DNA of 64,000 nt, taken from NCBI RefSeq assembly GCF_000003815.2, contig NC_049983.1, positions 24,848,617 through 24,912,616 on the forward strand, read 5' to 3'. Positions 22,814-33,949 of the stretch are shown here, piece by piece. Each line of letters opens with the position of its first letter. The first letter of the stretch is position 1. The stretch is from Branchiostoma floridae (taxonomy: Eukaryota > Chordata > Leptocardii > Amphioxiformes > Branchiostomatidae). The notes beneath the pieces were generated by a model. It ran no database searches. It saw only the letters and a program-made list of their open reading frames with translations, and was not told the origin of the DNA. Made by a program: the position numbers and the translations under genes.

Positions 22814-25485
22814 ATGGCCTCGATGTTCTGCCACGAATGTAGCAAGTGGACGAAGGAAGGCGACAACTTCTGTACTCATTGTGGGAACTGTTTCACAAAG
22901 AGGAGCCCGGTAGGACATACCTCATGTCAGAAACACTCGTTTTTTTATTGTGACAATTTCCCCTGCTAAAAGGATATCTAAAACGCACGTAAATATTGTA
23001 CTGTTGTCTTATATTCATTGATTGTTCTTCTCATGTAAGGCTGGTCATGGCTAACACAAATTTAAAGAAGAAGACTGTTACACTTTGGCTAACATAAAAT
23101 GAAAGTGAAAGCAGCTCAGATGATACTCTCCTGAACCTTTATTCTGCTACCGGCATATCAAGAAAGGACCGAACACATTTTAAAGTCACTAGTTCTCTTC
23201 CTATGTATTCGACCTTTTGAACAACATTTTTCAATGTTTTTTTTAATCGGGTTAGCAACACTTATTTAATAAGGTCAACAAATGTAAATCTGAAACAACC
23301 CATATCCAACCCCTTACCAAGAGACGGAAACGTACCTACATCTTTCAAGACGGGCAAACATTAAAACCAAACTAGGGCATAATTCTTGATACCACTCGAT
23401 GATATACTCCCGTATACTGTTCATACATGTCGGTGGTCAATACAGCCGGTTTCACCTACCTTCTCCATGTTGATTTTCATCAAATTAATATTGCTGTTCG
23501 CTCAGGTTTCGCTGCCGTCGGATCACAGCCCCACACAGGCTCCATTGGACACCAGCAAACAGATTGCAAAAGCGTGTAGAGAGTTGAAGCAAGCTCTAAG
23601 TGCGAGTGAACAGGCTAAGGTTGCTTTGCAAGAAAAGTATGAGCAGGCCAATCAGGCGAATGTTAATTTGCAAGAAAAGTATGAGCAGGCCAATCAGGCG
23701 AATGTTGATTTGCAAGAAAATTTTCAGCAGTCTAAGCAGGCTAACGTTGATTTGAAAAAGAAGTATCATCAGGCTAGGCAGGACAACCTTGCATTGCGAG
23801 AGAAGCAAAAACAAGCTCTGCAGGATACTGAAGAGCAGCATGAGCGGGCTTTACAGGCTAAGGAGAAGGAGCATAAAAACGATATCCTTGCTATCAAGAA
23901 AAGACATAGGCTGGCCATGTCGGCTTGTGAAAAGAAGCAGAAGCAAGCTTTGTTGGATAGTGAAAACAAGCACGAGCAGACTAAACGTACTTTAAATGAG
24001 GCTCAGAAGCGGCTTGAACAGGATTTGAAGGCTACGAAAGAAAGGTGTCAACAGGCTAAACAGGTTAATGCTGATCTGCGGGAGAAGCACCAGCAAGCTT
24101 TGAAAACTATCGAAGAACAGCATGAGCAGGTTCTACTGGCTAGAGAAAGGGAGAATAAACAGACACTGCTGGCTATTGTAGGGGAACATAGAGAGACTAT
24201 CATTGCCATGGAAGATAGGCACAGGCTGGCCATGGAAGCTAGTGAGGAGAGACATAAACAGGAGTTGCAGGCTAGTAAAGAACAGCTTGAGCAGGCTCTG
24301 CAGGCCAGGGAAAGTACACAGGGCATGGAAGATAGACATAGGCTAGCTATGCAGGCTAGTGCCGACAGACACAGGCAAGATTTGTACGCTAGTGAAGAGA
24401 GGCATAGACAGGCCTTGATGGCTAGTGAGGAGAGGCAGAGACAAGCTCTGTTGACCAGTGAAGAGAGGCAGAGGCAGAACATTGAAAGATTGAAGCAAGA
24501 TCTGTTGGATATGGTAGATAAACATAAGCATGATTTGCTGGCTATTGATGAGAAGCTCAGACAGGCTCTGCAGGCTAGAGAAAGACAGACCACGGCGGCG
24601 GAAGTACCAACCGGTGCAGACCAGCAGCAGGGCAGCCCGCCTTCCCCACCCGCCCCTGACGCCGGTACAGACCAGAGACAGGACAGACCACCTTCTCCCC
24701 CTCCCCAGTCTACCCCTGCCGCCGGTGGAGTTCAAATCGAGGTGCAGGTTGGGCCACCGGTACCGTCACCTTGGAAGAAGGTAAATGTTGAAGTTGTTTA
24801 AAAGTGCGGGGTGTGCATAACATCAATTATAATGTCTAGGTGGTGAAAGGCTTGGCCTTCCAATACCGTGCCCTAAAATTCCAAGTTTCCAAAAGTCTTC
24901 GGGACTATCTTTGCCTTCTGCCAGTTCGTTGTAACGTTATGTGGCACGGTTAAAATGATTTACTAAACTTCAGTGCAGTGCCACATTGCCCTTGTCTATC
25001 TGGAAGCAAAGCAAACGGACTATACATCGAACCAAGTACACTAGTTTTATGTACACATTTTTTTGCAGGACATACAGTGCGATCCGCGTATTGGTCACGA
25101 AGACATCGCAGCTTTCCTTCGAAACCAACGAGAGCGCCTTACAGACACAGACCGCAGGCTTCTCCAACATGCCATGACACTCGTCAACAAAGAGTCCAGC
25201 TTTTGTAACGACGCGCAGATCACAGTGTACGGAGAGCTGATGACAGCAGTTTTCTACTCCGGGGAGAAAACCAACAAGTATGTGGTACGACTGGTAGAGG
25301 GTAAACCAATCGACGAAGTGGAAGATAGGGGGTGGGGTAAAGCGGCACGCGACACCGCCCAAAGCGGCTTCAATTGGGTGAAAGATTCAGTTCGCGGGGC
25401 CGTTAGTGGGGCGGCTGGGTCTGGCGTTGGTCGACTGATTGGTGGTTTGTTTGGTGGTTTTACAGATGCAATAGGATGGAAGTAA
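22814..25485 (+). CDS. Zinc ribbon - coiled coil - array C-terminal module protein (paralogue)
   Basis: Exons 22814-22909 (32 codons), 23506-24780 (425 codons), 25069-25485 (138 codons plus stop); phase 0 throughout, about 595 aa. It has the same design as the 17.6 kb gene. Zinc ribbon CHEC...CTHCGN; coiled coil with tandem LQEKYEQANQANV units near its start and HRLAMEAS-type units later, shorter by about 140 residues; Pro-rich linker; shared module ([51 protein letters not shown]). The tail GAAGSGVGRLIGGLFGGF is a glycine-zipper-like hydrophobic segment ending in AIGWK. The two genes are a recent tandem pair, as flanks, introns and 3' ends align. Start chosen at the first Met of MASMFCHEC; the second Met is the only one kept in the paralogue. 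Confidence 0.87.
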
Positions 25486-25896
25486 CTGCCATCAGTCCCC
25501 ACTCTTCCCCCAAGTTATTTTGTCCGTAATTAATGCTAGGCTAAAGCCGTCTTTGCTGTTTGCTTTGTGATAATGTATCTGTATATGTGGCTCTGCAGTG
25601 TGCAGCGTGCATGATTAAGTGGTTAGTGACCACGTCAATGGACAAAAAAACTTATATGTTAAAAGTGAATATGTATTATGTACTACAAAGACCACTAGAA
25701 AAATAGCTCTTTGTATAAAGTTAAGTTTGGATCCAACTACTTAAGTCTAAGTAAGGACACACGACTACGTATGTTTTATGCTTTACATTGTACACATTGC
25801 TTTACGTTGCAGTGTTTGGTTTTACGTTTTACTTGCTGTGTAACAACACTCTGCCTGAGTGTTTGTGTAATGAGTGCAGGTTGACCAACACAGGAC

Positions 25897-25902
25897 AATA
25901 AA
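25897..25902 (+). terminator. Poly(A) signal in conserved 3'-end motif
   Basis: ACAATAAACGGCTATTCAAT. Near-identical ACAATAAA...CATT/CAAT strings occur at the 3' ends of the array genes at 35287, 37793, 42778 and 48408. Confidence 0.6.
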
Positions 25903-26125
25903 CGGCTATTCAATTGTGACAGACCATGATTTTGTACCAATCCAGTAAGAAGTAAGTCGTTGATGAGCTATTAAAACAGTGTTCTCAATACATCTTCGTC
26001 TTTCACAGTCTTCTTTTCTTCCTCTTTTCCTCTGTTTGATATCAATATGAGAGGGATGTTGTGGGTAAGTAAACGATTCAAGCGACTTGGATGTGGCGCA
26101 ACAGGTCAAAGTTGGCAAAATGCCA

Positions 26126-26135
26126 GGGACTTTCC
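26126..26135 (+). promoter_or_regulatory. Exact kappaB site GGGACTTTCC
   Basis: It lies in the duplicated downstream flank. A short frame from ATG 26143 to an AG|GTAAAC donor follows only eight bases later. I cannot attach it to a gene; it may be an orphan promoter. Confidence 0.5.
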
Positions 26136-26224
26136 AAAACGCCATGGCCACACATGATTCTCTCTTGAGGTAAACAGAGCTCGTTATTACACTTGTATGT
26201 TATAGCCAGATCAATTATGTTGCA

Positions 26225-26335
26225 TTAAATAACCAGCTGCTGCCGCGCCTCGTGCCTGCGAAGCTGTTGTGTTACGCCGAAGGGCGGTTATACCGACTGT
26301 ATAGATACAGATACAGATTAGAGCAACTTGGGGTG
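26225..26335. repeat. Possible dispersed SINE-like element
   Basis: GAAGCTGTTGTGTTACGCC followed by GGCGGTTATACCGACTG and a short (GATACA) run. I have the impression that this is a common lancelet interspersed repeat; the boundaries are uncertain. Confidence 0.35.
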
Positions 26336-26656
26336 TAACGTGATACAAAATATAACGGTTTCAATATGAATCATTCGTAATGAACATAATTTTTAAAGAT
26401 CTATACACCATTTACAAATTGTTAAGAAAAACTGCTTATGACAAACATGATAGAAACCAGGACCGCGTGGCTTTGAGTCAAACACCCTTAATAAGTAAAT
26501 AAATAAAAGGTTGCGTAACGCCATGAACGCCAGATCAAGCTACTGTTTAACGGCTAAGAGCTTTTACTGGTCGTCAAGCGTCCTTTGAGTTTCCAAGGCA
26601 GTTAATCTGTTAACAGTTCCTCATGAATGAAATACAACAGGGGAGGTCAAAGATCA

Positions 26657-26828
26657 GGAGTTTCCAGTGTCATGCTTACACAAGATGCGCTGAGTCGTAA
26701 AGATTGTCGAGTGTTTACAGAAATTTGATCTCCGGACTTTCCAAGTCTCCAAAGCACCTCAGAAGGTAAGAAAGTACAGCTATAAAGTGATCTATAAAGA
26801 AATGAATGAGGTCAGGGAGGGACTTTCT
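26657..26828 (+). promoter_or_regulatory. Cluster of near-consensus kappaB sites upstream of the double-zinc-ribbon gene
   Basis: GGAGTTTCC (26657-26665), CGGACTTTCC (26733-26742) and GGGACTTTCT (26819-26828) lie 540-720 bp before the ATG at 27372. None is exact, and the spacing differs from the compact cassettes. Confidence 0.45.
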
Positions 26829-27371
26829 ACTTGCGTCATACCAGTGCAAAATGGTTTCCATGGTAACTTACCGTTGATTGGTCGGGAGTTCATTGGATCC
26901 GTAAGCTGATATGCCCCATGCAAATGTGTACCTAAACTTTGAACATTCATCTTGGTGGGAAAGCAGACCTGACAAACTTTCTTTTACTAAACAGACAGTT
27001 TGACGCAGTCGGTAAGTGTTCGAAATATCCCAAGATAACCCTAACTGCTAAGTCTGCATTTTGTGTGTTTACGGAGTTTTGAGTCACGAAGTTATGTCAA
27101 AAAAAGACCAGACGTCTTTGAAAAAATTCAGAGCAATATTTGTTTCCAACTTAAAGGTAGTTCCCGGGTGTGCAGACTTTTAGTATCAGTATGCTGTCGC
27201 TTTGTCTTTCTATCATTATTAGATGTGATAGCTTTCTTCGCACTTTTATCGCTAGTGCACGTAAGTATGATGATAGGATGAAATGCAATTGATGACAGAG
27301 AGGAATAAGTAAAAAAATAACGCTGGTCTGGTATAAAGTTCTTTTCAACTTTCTGTAATACAGTCAAAGTC

Positions 27372-28409
27372 ATGAGCTGCAGAAACTGCCGCTCACGGGT
27401 CGAGCCACATTATAACTACTGTGACTTCTGTGGCGAACCTCAAAGAAAGATAACGGCACCATGTGAGTATACTTTGCTTTCAGAATAGCCTGACATTTCT
27501 TACCCAGGGCCGTGCTAGTAAAGAATGGTATTTCACGATGCGCCATCAGCCCTTTAAGAAGTGATACATGTAGTTGTGAGTGCGCATTGTTCTTGCATCA
27601 ACAAATCAGTTTTCTGGCAATATTGTTCGTTCGATGAATACAGTGAATTAGATAGGAAAGCCTTTATTTTTTATCACAGCCGCAATGGCGCCGAGGTACT
27701 GTAGCAGGTGCGGACTGCGTGCGACCGAAGATGACAATTTCTGCATCAACTGTGGGAATCGCTTCAGAAGAGGTCACATTTTGGTGAGACATAATTATTT
27801 TCTTAACAGTTACTAAAAGAGAATATCATGAAGCAGATAAAGAGTGACGCCGGAAGATTAACTGCATCCACGAGAAAATATGGGCGAATTAGCCCATGTA
27901 AATTCATGTTCTTTTAAAGAAGATTTAAAATCCGGTCTGAACTAAGATCAGAATTTTTTTTAATTTATTTTTTCTGTAATAATGATTAAACGACACATTT
28001 GATCCCATATTTCTTACAGGTTAAAGACGTGGACTGCTCCCCATACATCCACCACACTGACATCTCAGGTTTCCTGCACGACAATTACGACCGCCTGGTG
28101 GACACGGATCGCAGACTCCTACAGGAAGCCATGACACTCGTCACCAGGGAGGATTCGTGGGTTATGAAGAACGCGCAGCTCACGGTGTACGGAAAGCTCA
28201 TGAAGGTGGTGTTCTTCTCCAAGGCGCGAACCAACAAGTACGTGGTGCACTTGACCGGGGAGGATCGCCCAACCCAGCAGGTGGAGGAAAAGGGATGGAA
28301 GCTGAAGGTGCGAGACGGCTTCAAGACGGCCTGGGGCTGGATGAAAAATGCAGCCGGCAAGGCACTGGGGGCTCTCTCAGGTGTGGCAAGGCTAGCAATC
28401 GGATGGTAA
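27372..28409 (+). CDS. Double zinc ribbon - array C-terminal module protein
   Basis: Exons 27372-27462, 27680-27783, 28020-28409; about 194 aa. The first junction splits a codon (T|CC, Ser); the second is phase 0. Exon 1: CRNC...CDFCGE; exon 2: CSRCG...CINCGN, also beginning near its own ATG (27685), so transcription could start at either. Exon 3 is the shared module in its short form: VDCSPYIHHTDISGFL, DTDRRLLQEAMTLVTRED, QLTVYGKLMKVVF, RTNKYVVHL, EKGW, then an amphipathic/hydrophobic tail ending LAIGW. There is no coiled coil. Two CxxC...CxxC units in tandem suggest a duplicated first exon kept in frame, an early step in swapping N-terminal modules. Function unknown; it may use the ribbons for ubiquitin or protein binding (inference only). 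Confidence 0.85.
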
Positions 28410-29023
28410 AAGGTAGCCATTTTGAGGCCCTTGTGTCAGTGGGTTATCATCCACTGTGTCTAGGGCATGGTATTGGGAGGTAGAGTCCAACCCTCTCATC
28501 TCACCTTTTACCTCCGTCTTTTACTACCACCCTCCATGTATCATTTTTATACCTGGGTGAAGTGAGGAAAGTTAATTGTGTGAAGTCTGGGTATCCGGGC
28601 CAAATACCCTACAGTTACGCCACACGTCTCTACTTGGATGGACTTCACAAACGAATGGATGCAACAACAAATATTCTTCAAGCTTCTCAGCATACTCTGA
28701 CACAATTATATCGACATCATCAACTATTTTCTGGCCTAGTGCCTTTTCTTTGTTGATTATGCAAGTTGAAAACATGTTGGCGATTTCATGTTTTGCCTAC
28801 TGTTCGCAAAGTGTGTGTTAAGAGTGACAACAATGTTTCTTGTGTGTTCTTTGAGACGAATTTTAACTTGTTAGTGACTGTGCATTTTCTTGTAATGAGA
28901 CCTTGTGTACTTCTGTATAGTCACTTTGTACCATACATCCACATTGACTTTTCAGGTTTAAGAGACTGGCTACTTTCATTTCAATGTGTTGGCGAGCGTT
29001 GTATATGTTGCTGTTTTTAATCG

Positions 29024-29029
29024 AATAAA
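29024..29029 (+). terminator. Candidate poly(A) signal AATAAA
   Basis: About 615 bp after the stop at 28409. TTTATT at 29103-29108 would serve the converging minus-strand gene, so the two end tail-to-tail here. Confidence 0.4.
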
Positions 29030-29854
29030 TAATTACCACTACGTATTATGTAAATAAATACAATAATAATGTAAATACGTTGCTAAAAGAATGATAAACA
29101 CTTTTATTTGGCCTAGAATTACGCAGGACTGAATCATGTACAAAGGGCCTGATTACGTTACAAGCCATTTTTGTAGCAATGTAAATACTCACACACAGGT
29201 GACTCATGTTGTTGGGGAATGCCCTGGTATCAATTAAATGGTGTTTTCGTCGTTGCGTATGTTTGGTTTCACAACAAGTGTTCTGTGTGGCTTATCACCA
29301 AGTAATAAACCTTTCCCCTACTATACAAAAGTTGTTTTCATTCACATACTTGCCATTTCAATGAATAGCGACTCTTTAACTACCACGTGACACTAATCAT
29401 TCCACGATTAAACATACTGAGATAAGATATACCATTGACTTCACGGCCCAAGAGGTCACAAGCCGGTCAAGGCTACTTCAGATGCAGAGTGGTGACAAGG
29501 GTACCAGTGGTTTAACTTAATAACTGGAACAACGAATATGTAGATATTGTGATCTAAATAAAAAAGAAGATGAAATGCATTTTATAGTAGAATGTATATT
29601 AGAGAGCTATACTTTATAGACTGATAGAACCTATATTTCCTTGCTTCATGCACCTAAGAAACAGGGACAAATTCTTATTCCCTATAAATTTAGACAAACA
29701 TTTGATTGTAAAACCTATCTGTTCCTACATTTTCGGTATCACAAAGACGCGAGAAGTCAAAATCACGTAGTATAATATGATCCTTGTGTTGGTTGAACAC
29801 AAGCAATAACTGCGACGTCTGATGAAAGTCGGCGACATATTTGCTATGCTACTG

Positions 29855-30095
29855 TAAGTCAATGTTTAGGCGCCTCTATAGGTGTAGTCTTGCTGTCCTG
29901 TAAGTAAATATTTAGGCGTTAGACATGTTTAGATAGATTTAGGTTTGCTGCCATTTAAGTCCATGTTTAGCGCCTCTTAACTATAGGTTTAAGCTTGTTG
30001 TCATATGCTGAAGTCAATGTTTAGGCGCCTCAATAGGTTTAGGTCTGATGTCCTGTATGTCAATTTTTGGGCGCCTCTATAGGTTTAGGCTTGCT
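29855..30095. repeat. Minisatellite grown from the 3' end of the minus-strand gene
   Basis: About four to five degenerate units of 50-60 bp with (A)TGTTTAGGCGCCTCTATAGG and TTTAGGCTTGCTG(TCCTG). The unit nearest 30.09 kb is the actual coding end (…KPKPIEAPKN stop on the minus strand), so the array copied the stop-codon region into the 3' UTR. Confidence 0.7.
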
Positions 30096-32061
30096 GCTGC
30101 TGCTGCCTCCGAAAGGCCACCTGAAGAAACCTTTGCTGCTCCTGTCCGTACAGGTGAGTCTGATCTCGTCCTGTCCGTCCAGGTGAACCACGAACTTGTT
30201 CTCGGCCTTCTCCGCCCGGACCGTGTAGTCGTTCCCGTACATGTCATAGATCACCAGCTCCGCGTTACGCCACACCTGGAGATGATACAGAGATGGTCTA
30301 ACCTTAGACAGTTTCCTATAACCCTGACCCTGGACCTAACCCTAACCCCAACCCTAACCCTAACCATAACCATAACCCTAACCCTTCCCCGCCCGGACCG
30401 TGTAGTCGTTCCCGTACATGTCATAGATCACCAGCTCCGCGTTACGCCACACCTACGGAAGATACAGAGATAGTCTAACCTTAAACACTTTTCTATCTCA
30501 ATGGGCTATGGATCGTTTCCAACGTATAAGAAGCTGTACCCACATTGAATGTTTGGCCATGATATTATCCATTATGGAAACACATTGGAATTCAACGCTA
30601 GATCCAAGACGAATGGGAGCCGTCGGCATTGTAGCTTATATTCTAAGTTGGCAAAAGGAATCAACAAACAGTGCTAATGTTGAATTTTATCAACACAGAT
30701 GAACACTCTCTGTGATGGGAACCTTTGACTTTGTGCATAATGTTATTTACAGACTGGGACTTTTAAGCAAACCAAATTGTGCAAGATGCGTGCACAATAA
30801 GAAAATATAACAGCATCTTCAAGCAGGAGCACCCTTGTACCTCTGGCTTTTCTCTCTCCAGTTCCGTGATGACCCTCTGTAACATCTGCCTCAGCACCGC
30901 CTGGCGCTCATTGTCCTCCGTACCCTCGTTCCCGACATGCTTCACGATCAGCTTCCCCAGAACGACCTTGTTGATCTCCTGAACCTCGACCTTTCACGAA
31001 ACATAATTGAGAAAAATTGTGAAAATTTGCACAGTGGGCTACACACATATCATTTACGCACTGAGACTGCAAATACGTACAGCGAGCCGTAAGCTACGGG
31101 CCAGTAAGACACAAGTGCTAGAACTACTAAGGGGAACCTATCATAAGATACCTAGAATTGTAGAGTCAGTATCATGTAGCCACATAACTAAATCGATACA
31201 TTGACTGATTTCATTCACCATCTAGTGTCCTGGTGTGGACTAGTAATGTAACACTTCAGAGGACACAACCGCTTAGCGAACATGAACATGTATTGTTGCG
31301 AGTATGGCGTCGGTATGCACATTCATATAACGGTCCAATGAAGTTGAAAACTAGCACTTAACTCCGGCTAGGGACGCTATCTGATACTCCGGGACGTTCA
31401 ATGGAGGTCACCCGAGTTTAGAAGATCCACATCTCCAGCCATTAAAGGACCCAACGCACCATTATCGAAAAGAGTAGGGGTCCGTTCCAGGGTGAGTGGA
31501 TCAAAGCCTAATGTGTGACGTATCACAATAGACTGTAGGTTAATCGTTGTGTTAGATAGTAAACTGCCTTTATCATTATGCAGTTTTTACTAATCCCTAT
31601 TCATCATCACACAAAGCACGAACAAGCCGATCTCCAATTTGATCTTTGTTATAGAAATTAGTTGGATTAAGTCTGACCATATGTAATGTATTGCAATTTT
31701 TAAATTGTAATACATTACATATGGTCAGACTTAATCATGCATGTAATTTTAAAAAAAATATCTATTTAAAAGGAACATAACGGAGCACTGTTTCAACATT
31801 TGTCTTCCTGAAAAAGCTATCATGCAGAAGCTATACAGATGTTTGTACACTGTCGAACAATGCCCCATTGCAGCCTTCCCCGATTCACCTGTATGTGTAC
31901 ATGTGTGTGTAAAGACATGTACGGTAAATTTTAAAACAGGTGGTGACGTAGGTTCATGAACGGTGTCTCAGGACTCAGCAGAAGCCACGAATAAATTGAA
32001 CACAAACCTCGTTGTTGTGCGAAATGGTCTTTTGTCCCGAGGTTACCATTAGATTTCCCAT
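30060..32061 (-). CDS. Minus-strand short protein: MGNLMV leader plus divergent array module
   Basis: Exon 1 32061-32008 (18 codons, MGNLMVTSGQKTISHNNE), exon 2 30990-30841 (50 codons, VEVQEINKVVLGKLIVKHVG...RQAVLRQMLQRVITELEREKPE), exon 3 30275-30060 (71 codons plus stop, VWRNAELVIYDMYGNDY...AENKFVVHLDGQD). All junctions are phase 0 with GT-AG ends; 139 aa. Aligned with the plus-strand genes, this is the same module (LLQE...TxE / (V/W)(K/R)(D/N)A(Q/E)(I/L)TVYG / TNKYVVHL) but split by an intron before the WxNAEL strand and strongly diverged. The tail is FFRWPFGG plus a Ser-Lys-Pro stretch, not Gly-zipper. Exact kappaB sites lie 143 and 228 bp 5' of the ATG. It has at least nine sister copies of exon 1 across the locus but only one intact exon 2/3 set. 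Confidence 0.72.
30321..30386. repeat. Interstitial telomere-like (CCCTAA)n tract
   Basis: Imperfect CCCTAA/CCATAA units in the intron between exons 3 and 2 of the minus-strand gene, sandwiched between the true exon 3 and a partial copy of it. Confidence 0.85.
30387..30452 (-). pseudogene. Truncated duplicate of exon 3
   Basis: Repeats the first about 21 codons of exon 3 (VWRNAELVIYDMYGNDYTVR) with its AG acceptor intact (30453-30454 on the minus strand), then runs into the telomere-like repeat. It could be used as a cryptic exon giving a truncated product. Confidence 0.7.
31665..31736. repeat. Near-perfect 72-bp hairpin
   Basis: GATTAAGTCTGACCATATGT on the left and its exact complement at the right, arms of about 33 bp around an AT-rich centre. 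It lies in the first intron/5' part of the minus-strand gene. Probably a small MITE. Confidence 0.75.
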
Positions 32062-32203
32062 GATGGTGTCCTATACTACCTCGCCGTTAAGACAAGTTTA
32101 AAATTAAGAACTACCAGCAAGTGGTATGTGAATGACCGCGGAAAAACTCAGAGAGTCAGGGGTTTCACGACACGTAACCTTTGTGTAGTTCTTACGTATG
32201 TAG

Positions 32204-32298
32204 GGGACTTTCCACTGATGTCTAAAGTTAATCCTGGCAAAGAAATGACTTGTGAATGGTAGGGGCCGTGTTATTGAAATTTAACCCTGGGACTTTCC
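32204..32298 (+). promoter_or_regulatory. Two exact kappaB sites 5' of the minus-strand gene
   Basis: GGGACTTTCC at 32204-32213 and 32289-32298, i.e. 143 and 228 bp upstream of the minus-strand ATG at 32061. No plus-strand exon is visible beyond them, so here the pair seems to serve the minus strand. Confidence 0.65.
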
Positions 32299-32639
32299 GA
32301 CTTATGTACAAAGCTGAATGAGTCACCAAAATACGATCCAGTTTGACCTATGACATCTAGCGTCACAAAGGCTACAGCACTAATGGTGCGATTTTGTCAA
32401 CGAGTGAGTGAGTGACGGTCCTCTCAACTTAAAAGAGCAGTGAGCTATCACAATCCACGATAAAAGCAAGAAAAAAATCATTGCAGCACTGTGTACACTG
32501 TTAGCTAATCTCACTATAGATCCTACCCACGATACGCACCTGTGTAGTGAGAGAATGACTAAGTAAGCACAGTGAAGAATGGCAAAATGAAAGTGTTACC
32601 AAAAACTATGACTCGCAGTTGTTTGGGGCAAATACACAC

Positions 32640-32693
32640 CTCATTGTTGTGAACGATGTTCTTCTGCGCCGAAGATACCATCAAGTTACCCAT
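32640..32693 (-). CDS. Orphan intact minus-strand first exon (MGNLMVSSAQKNIVHNNE)
   Basis: 54 bp, ATG to a phase-0 GAG|GTGTGT donor. No matching exon 2/3 lies between here and the complete gene at 32.06 kb, so it could splice into the shared exon 2 at 30990 as an alternative first exon, or be an orphan. kappaB at 32803 lies 110 bp 5'. Confidence 0.5.
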
Positions 32694-32802
32694 GATGACT
32701 TCGTGGTTTGGAAGAATTAAAAATGCCCCTGGTGAGCTACATAAGGTTGTCCGAGAAGGTTTGTCACAGGTAAGAATAATTGGGGAATAGTGTCCAGAGC
32801 CA

Positions 32803-32812
32803 GGGACTTTCC
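32803..32812 (+). promoter_or_regulatory. Exact kappaB site GGGACTTTCC
   Basis: Start of a truncated cassette. Inverted CCAAT (TTTGATTGG, about 32845) follows as at 35.9 kb, but the second kappaB position reads AGGTCTTCC and the plus-strand exon has been lost where the next cassette begins. Confidence 0.6.
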
Positions 32813-32960
32813 GTGACCTGTTGTTTACGGTCCGCGTCTGGCTTTTGATTGGACGATATTGTGTCGGTGTGACGTAACGTTGGTTAACTTAACGAGGTCT
32901 TCCTGTTTTTTTAGCAGGCCCAGCCACCCACACTTGTTAATGCAGCATACTGATACACAC

Positions 32961-33003
32961 CTGATTGTTGTGCACGATATCTTTGTGTCCCGAAGTTACC
33001 CAT
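32961..33003 (-). pseudogene. Relic minus-strand first exon (11-bp deletion)
   Basis: ATG and the CAG|GTGTGT donor are kept, but only 43 bp remain of 54, shifting the frame. 279 bp head-to-head from the plus ATG at 33282. Confidence 0.6.
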
Positions 33004-33119
33004 GATGACTTCGTGGTTAGGACTAGTCTCAGTCAAATGGCTCTAGCTCTCATGTAGAAAGATAAATCTTCAACTTTGGCACAGGTCTAAAAATAGTTGG
33101 GGAATAACGTCTATGGTCA

Positions 33120-33192
33120 GGGACTTTCCATGATGCATGTCTGGGTTGATTGAAATTGTATGGTGTACCCCCTGCTAGCCCAGGGACTTTCC
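33120..33192 (+). promoter_or_regulatory. Dual exact kappaB promoter of the 33.3 kb gene
   Basis: GGGACTTTCC at 33120-33129 and 33183-33192, 162 and 99 bp before the ATG. The stretch after the second site (AAGCCAGTCACACCTGTGCTG through CAGATCATTTCTGTCACCACCG) is nearly identical to that before the 36488 gene. Confidence 0.7.
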
Positions 33193-33281
33193 GCTTCTAG
33201 AATTTTCGGAAAGCCAGTCACACCTGTGCTGTAGATTGCACCTAACGCTAGTAACAGATCATTTCTGTCACCACCGAAGCA

Positions 33282-33949
33282 ATGGGTAATGCTGAGAGTG
33301 CCAGTGAAGATGAGTCAGCAGGAAAAGTTTTTTTGGTGAGACTTGATTTCAATACTTTTTATCAGATAAGTATGCATTTGCTTACTATTGCTATTGGCGA
33401 TTTTTGGTTAATGAAGTAAAGTGAAAAAGGCGCCTGAATATTTAAAAAATACAGTACCAAACCCGTGGCGGCAGAACAACAGGAAGACAGTTCTGCATTT
33501 CAGACTGAAAATCATCATTGGAAACGTTGAACAAGAAGGCCATTATTTCCTTACAGGGGGAAGAAGTAGACTGCTCCCCCAACATCCACCACTAAGATAT
33601 CGGCAGGTTCCTGTATGTCAACAAAGACCGCCTATCGGAGAAGGACCGCAAGCTTCTACAGGAGACCCTGTCACTGGTCACAAGCGAGAATCAGTGGGTG
33701 TGGGAGGACGCCAAAATCACCGTGTATGGCGTGAACTTGCGAGCAGTTTTCTACGCCGGCGACAGGACCAACGAATTCGTCGTGCATCTTAACTCGTCGG
33801 ATCAACCGACCCATGTGACGCAAGCGAGGGGGTGGCGTCTGTGCGTCAGGGACGGCTTCAAGAAGGTCTGGGGGTGGCTAGGTTCTGCTGTTGAAATAAT
33901 AGCTGGGTCCCTTACAGGCCCTTTGGCCAAGTTGGCTATTGGCATGTAG
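33282..33949 (+). pseudogene. MGNAES-leader array-module gene with premature stop
   Basis: Exon 1 33282-33335 (MGNAESASEDESAGKVFL, GT donor) and exon 2 33557-33949, phase 0. Exon 2 encodes VDCSPNIHH then TAA at 33593-33595, where the sister gene at 36.7 kb has GAC (HDDIGKF). Beyond the stop the module is intact (LSEKDRKLLQETLSLVTSEN, ITVYGVNLRAVF, RTNEFVVHL, ARGW...WGWLGSA...LAKLAIGM). Leader and promoter are intact, so this may be a young or polymorphic null allele, or a sequence error. The MG-N-x-E-S start fits the N-myristoylation rule (Gly-2, Ser-6). Confidence 0.8.

Noticed and set aside
33421-33792. 123-aa plus-strand frame overlapping the 33.3 kb gene
   Set aside because: It runs in a different frame from the conserved module and crosses the intron and acceptor.
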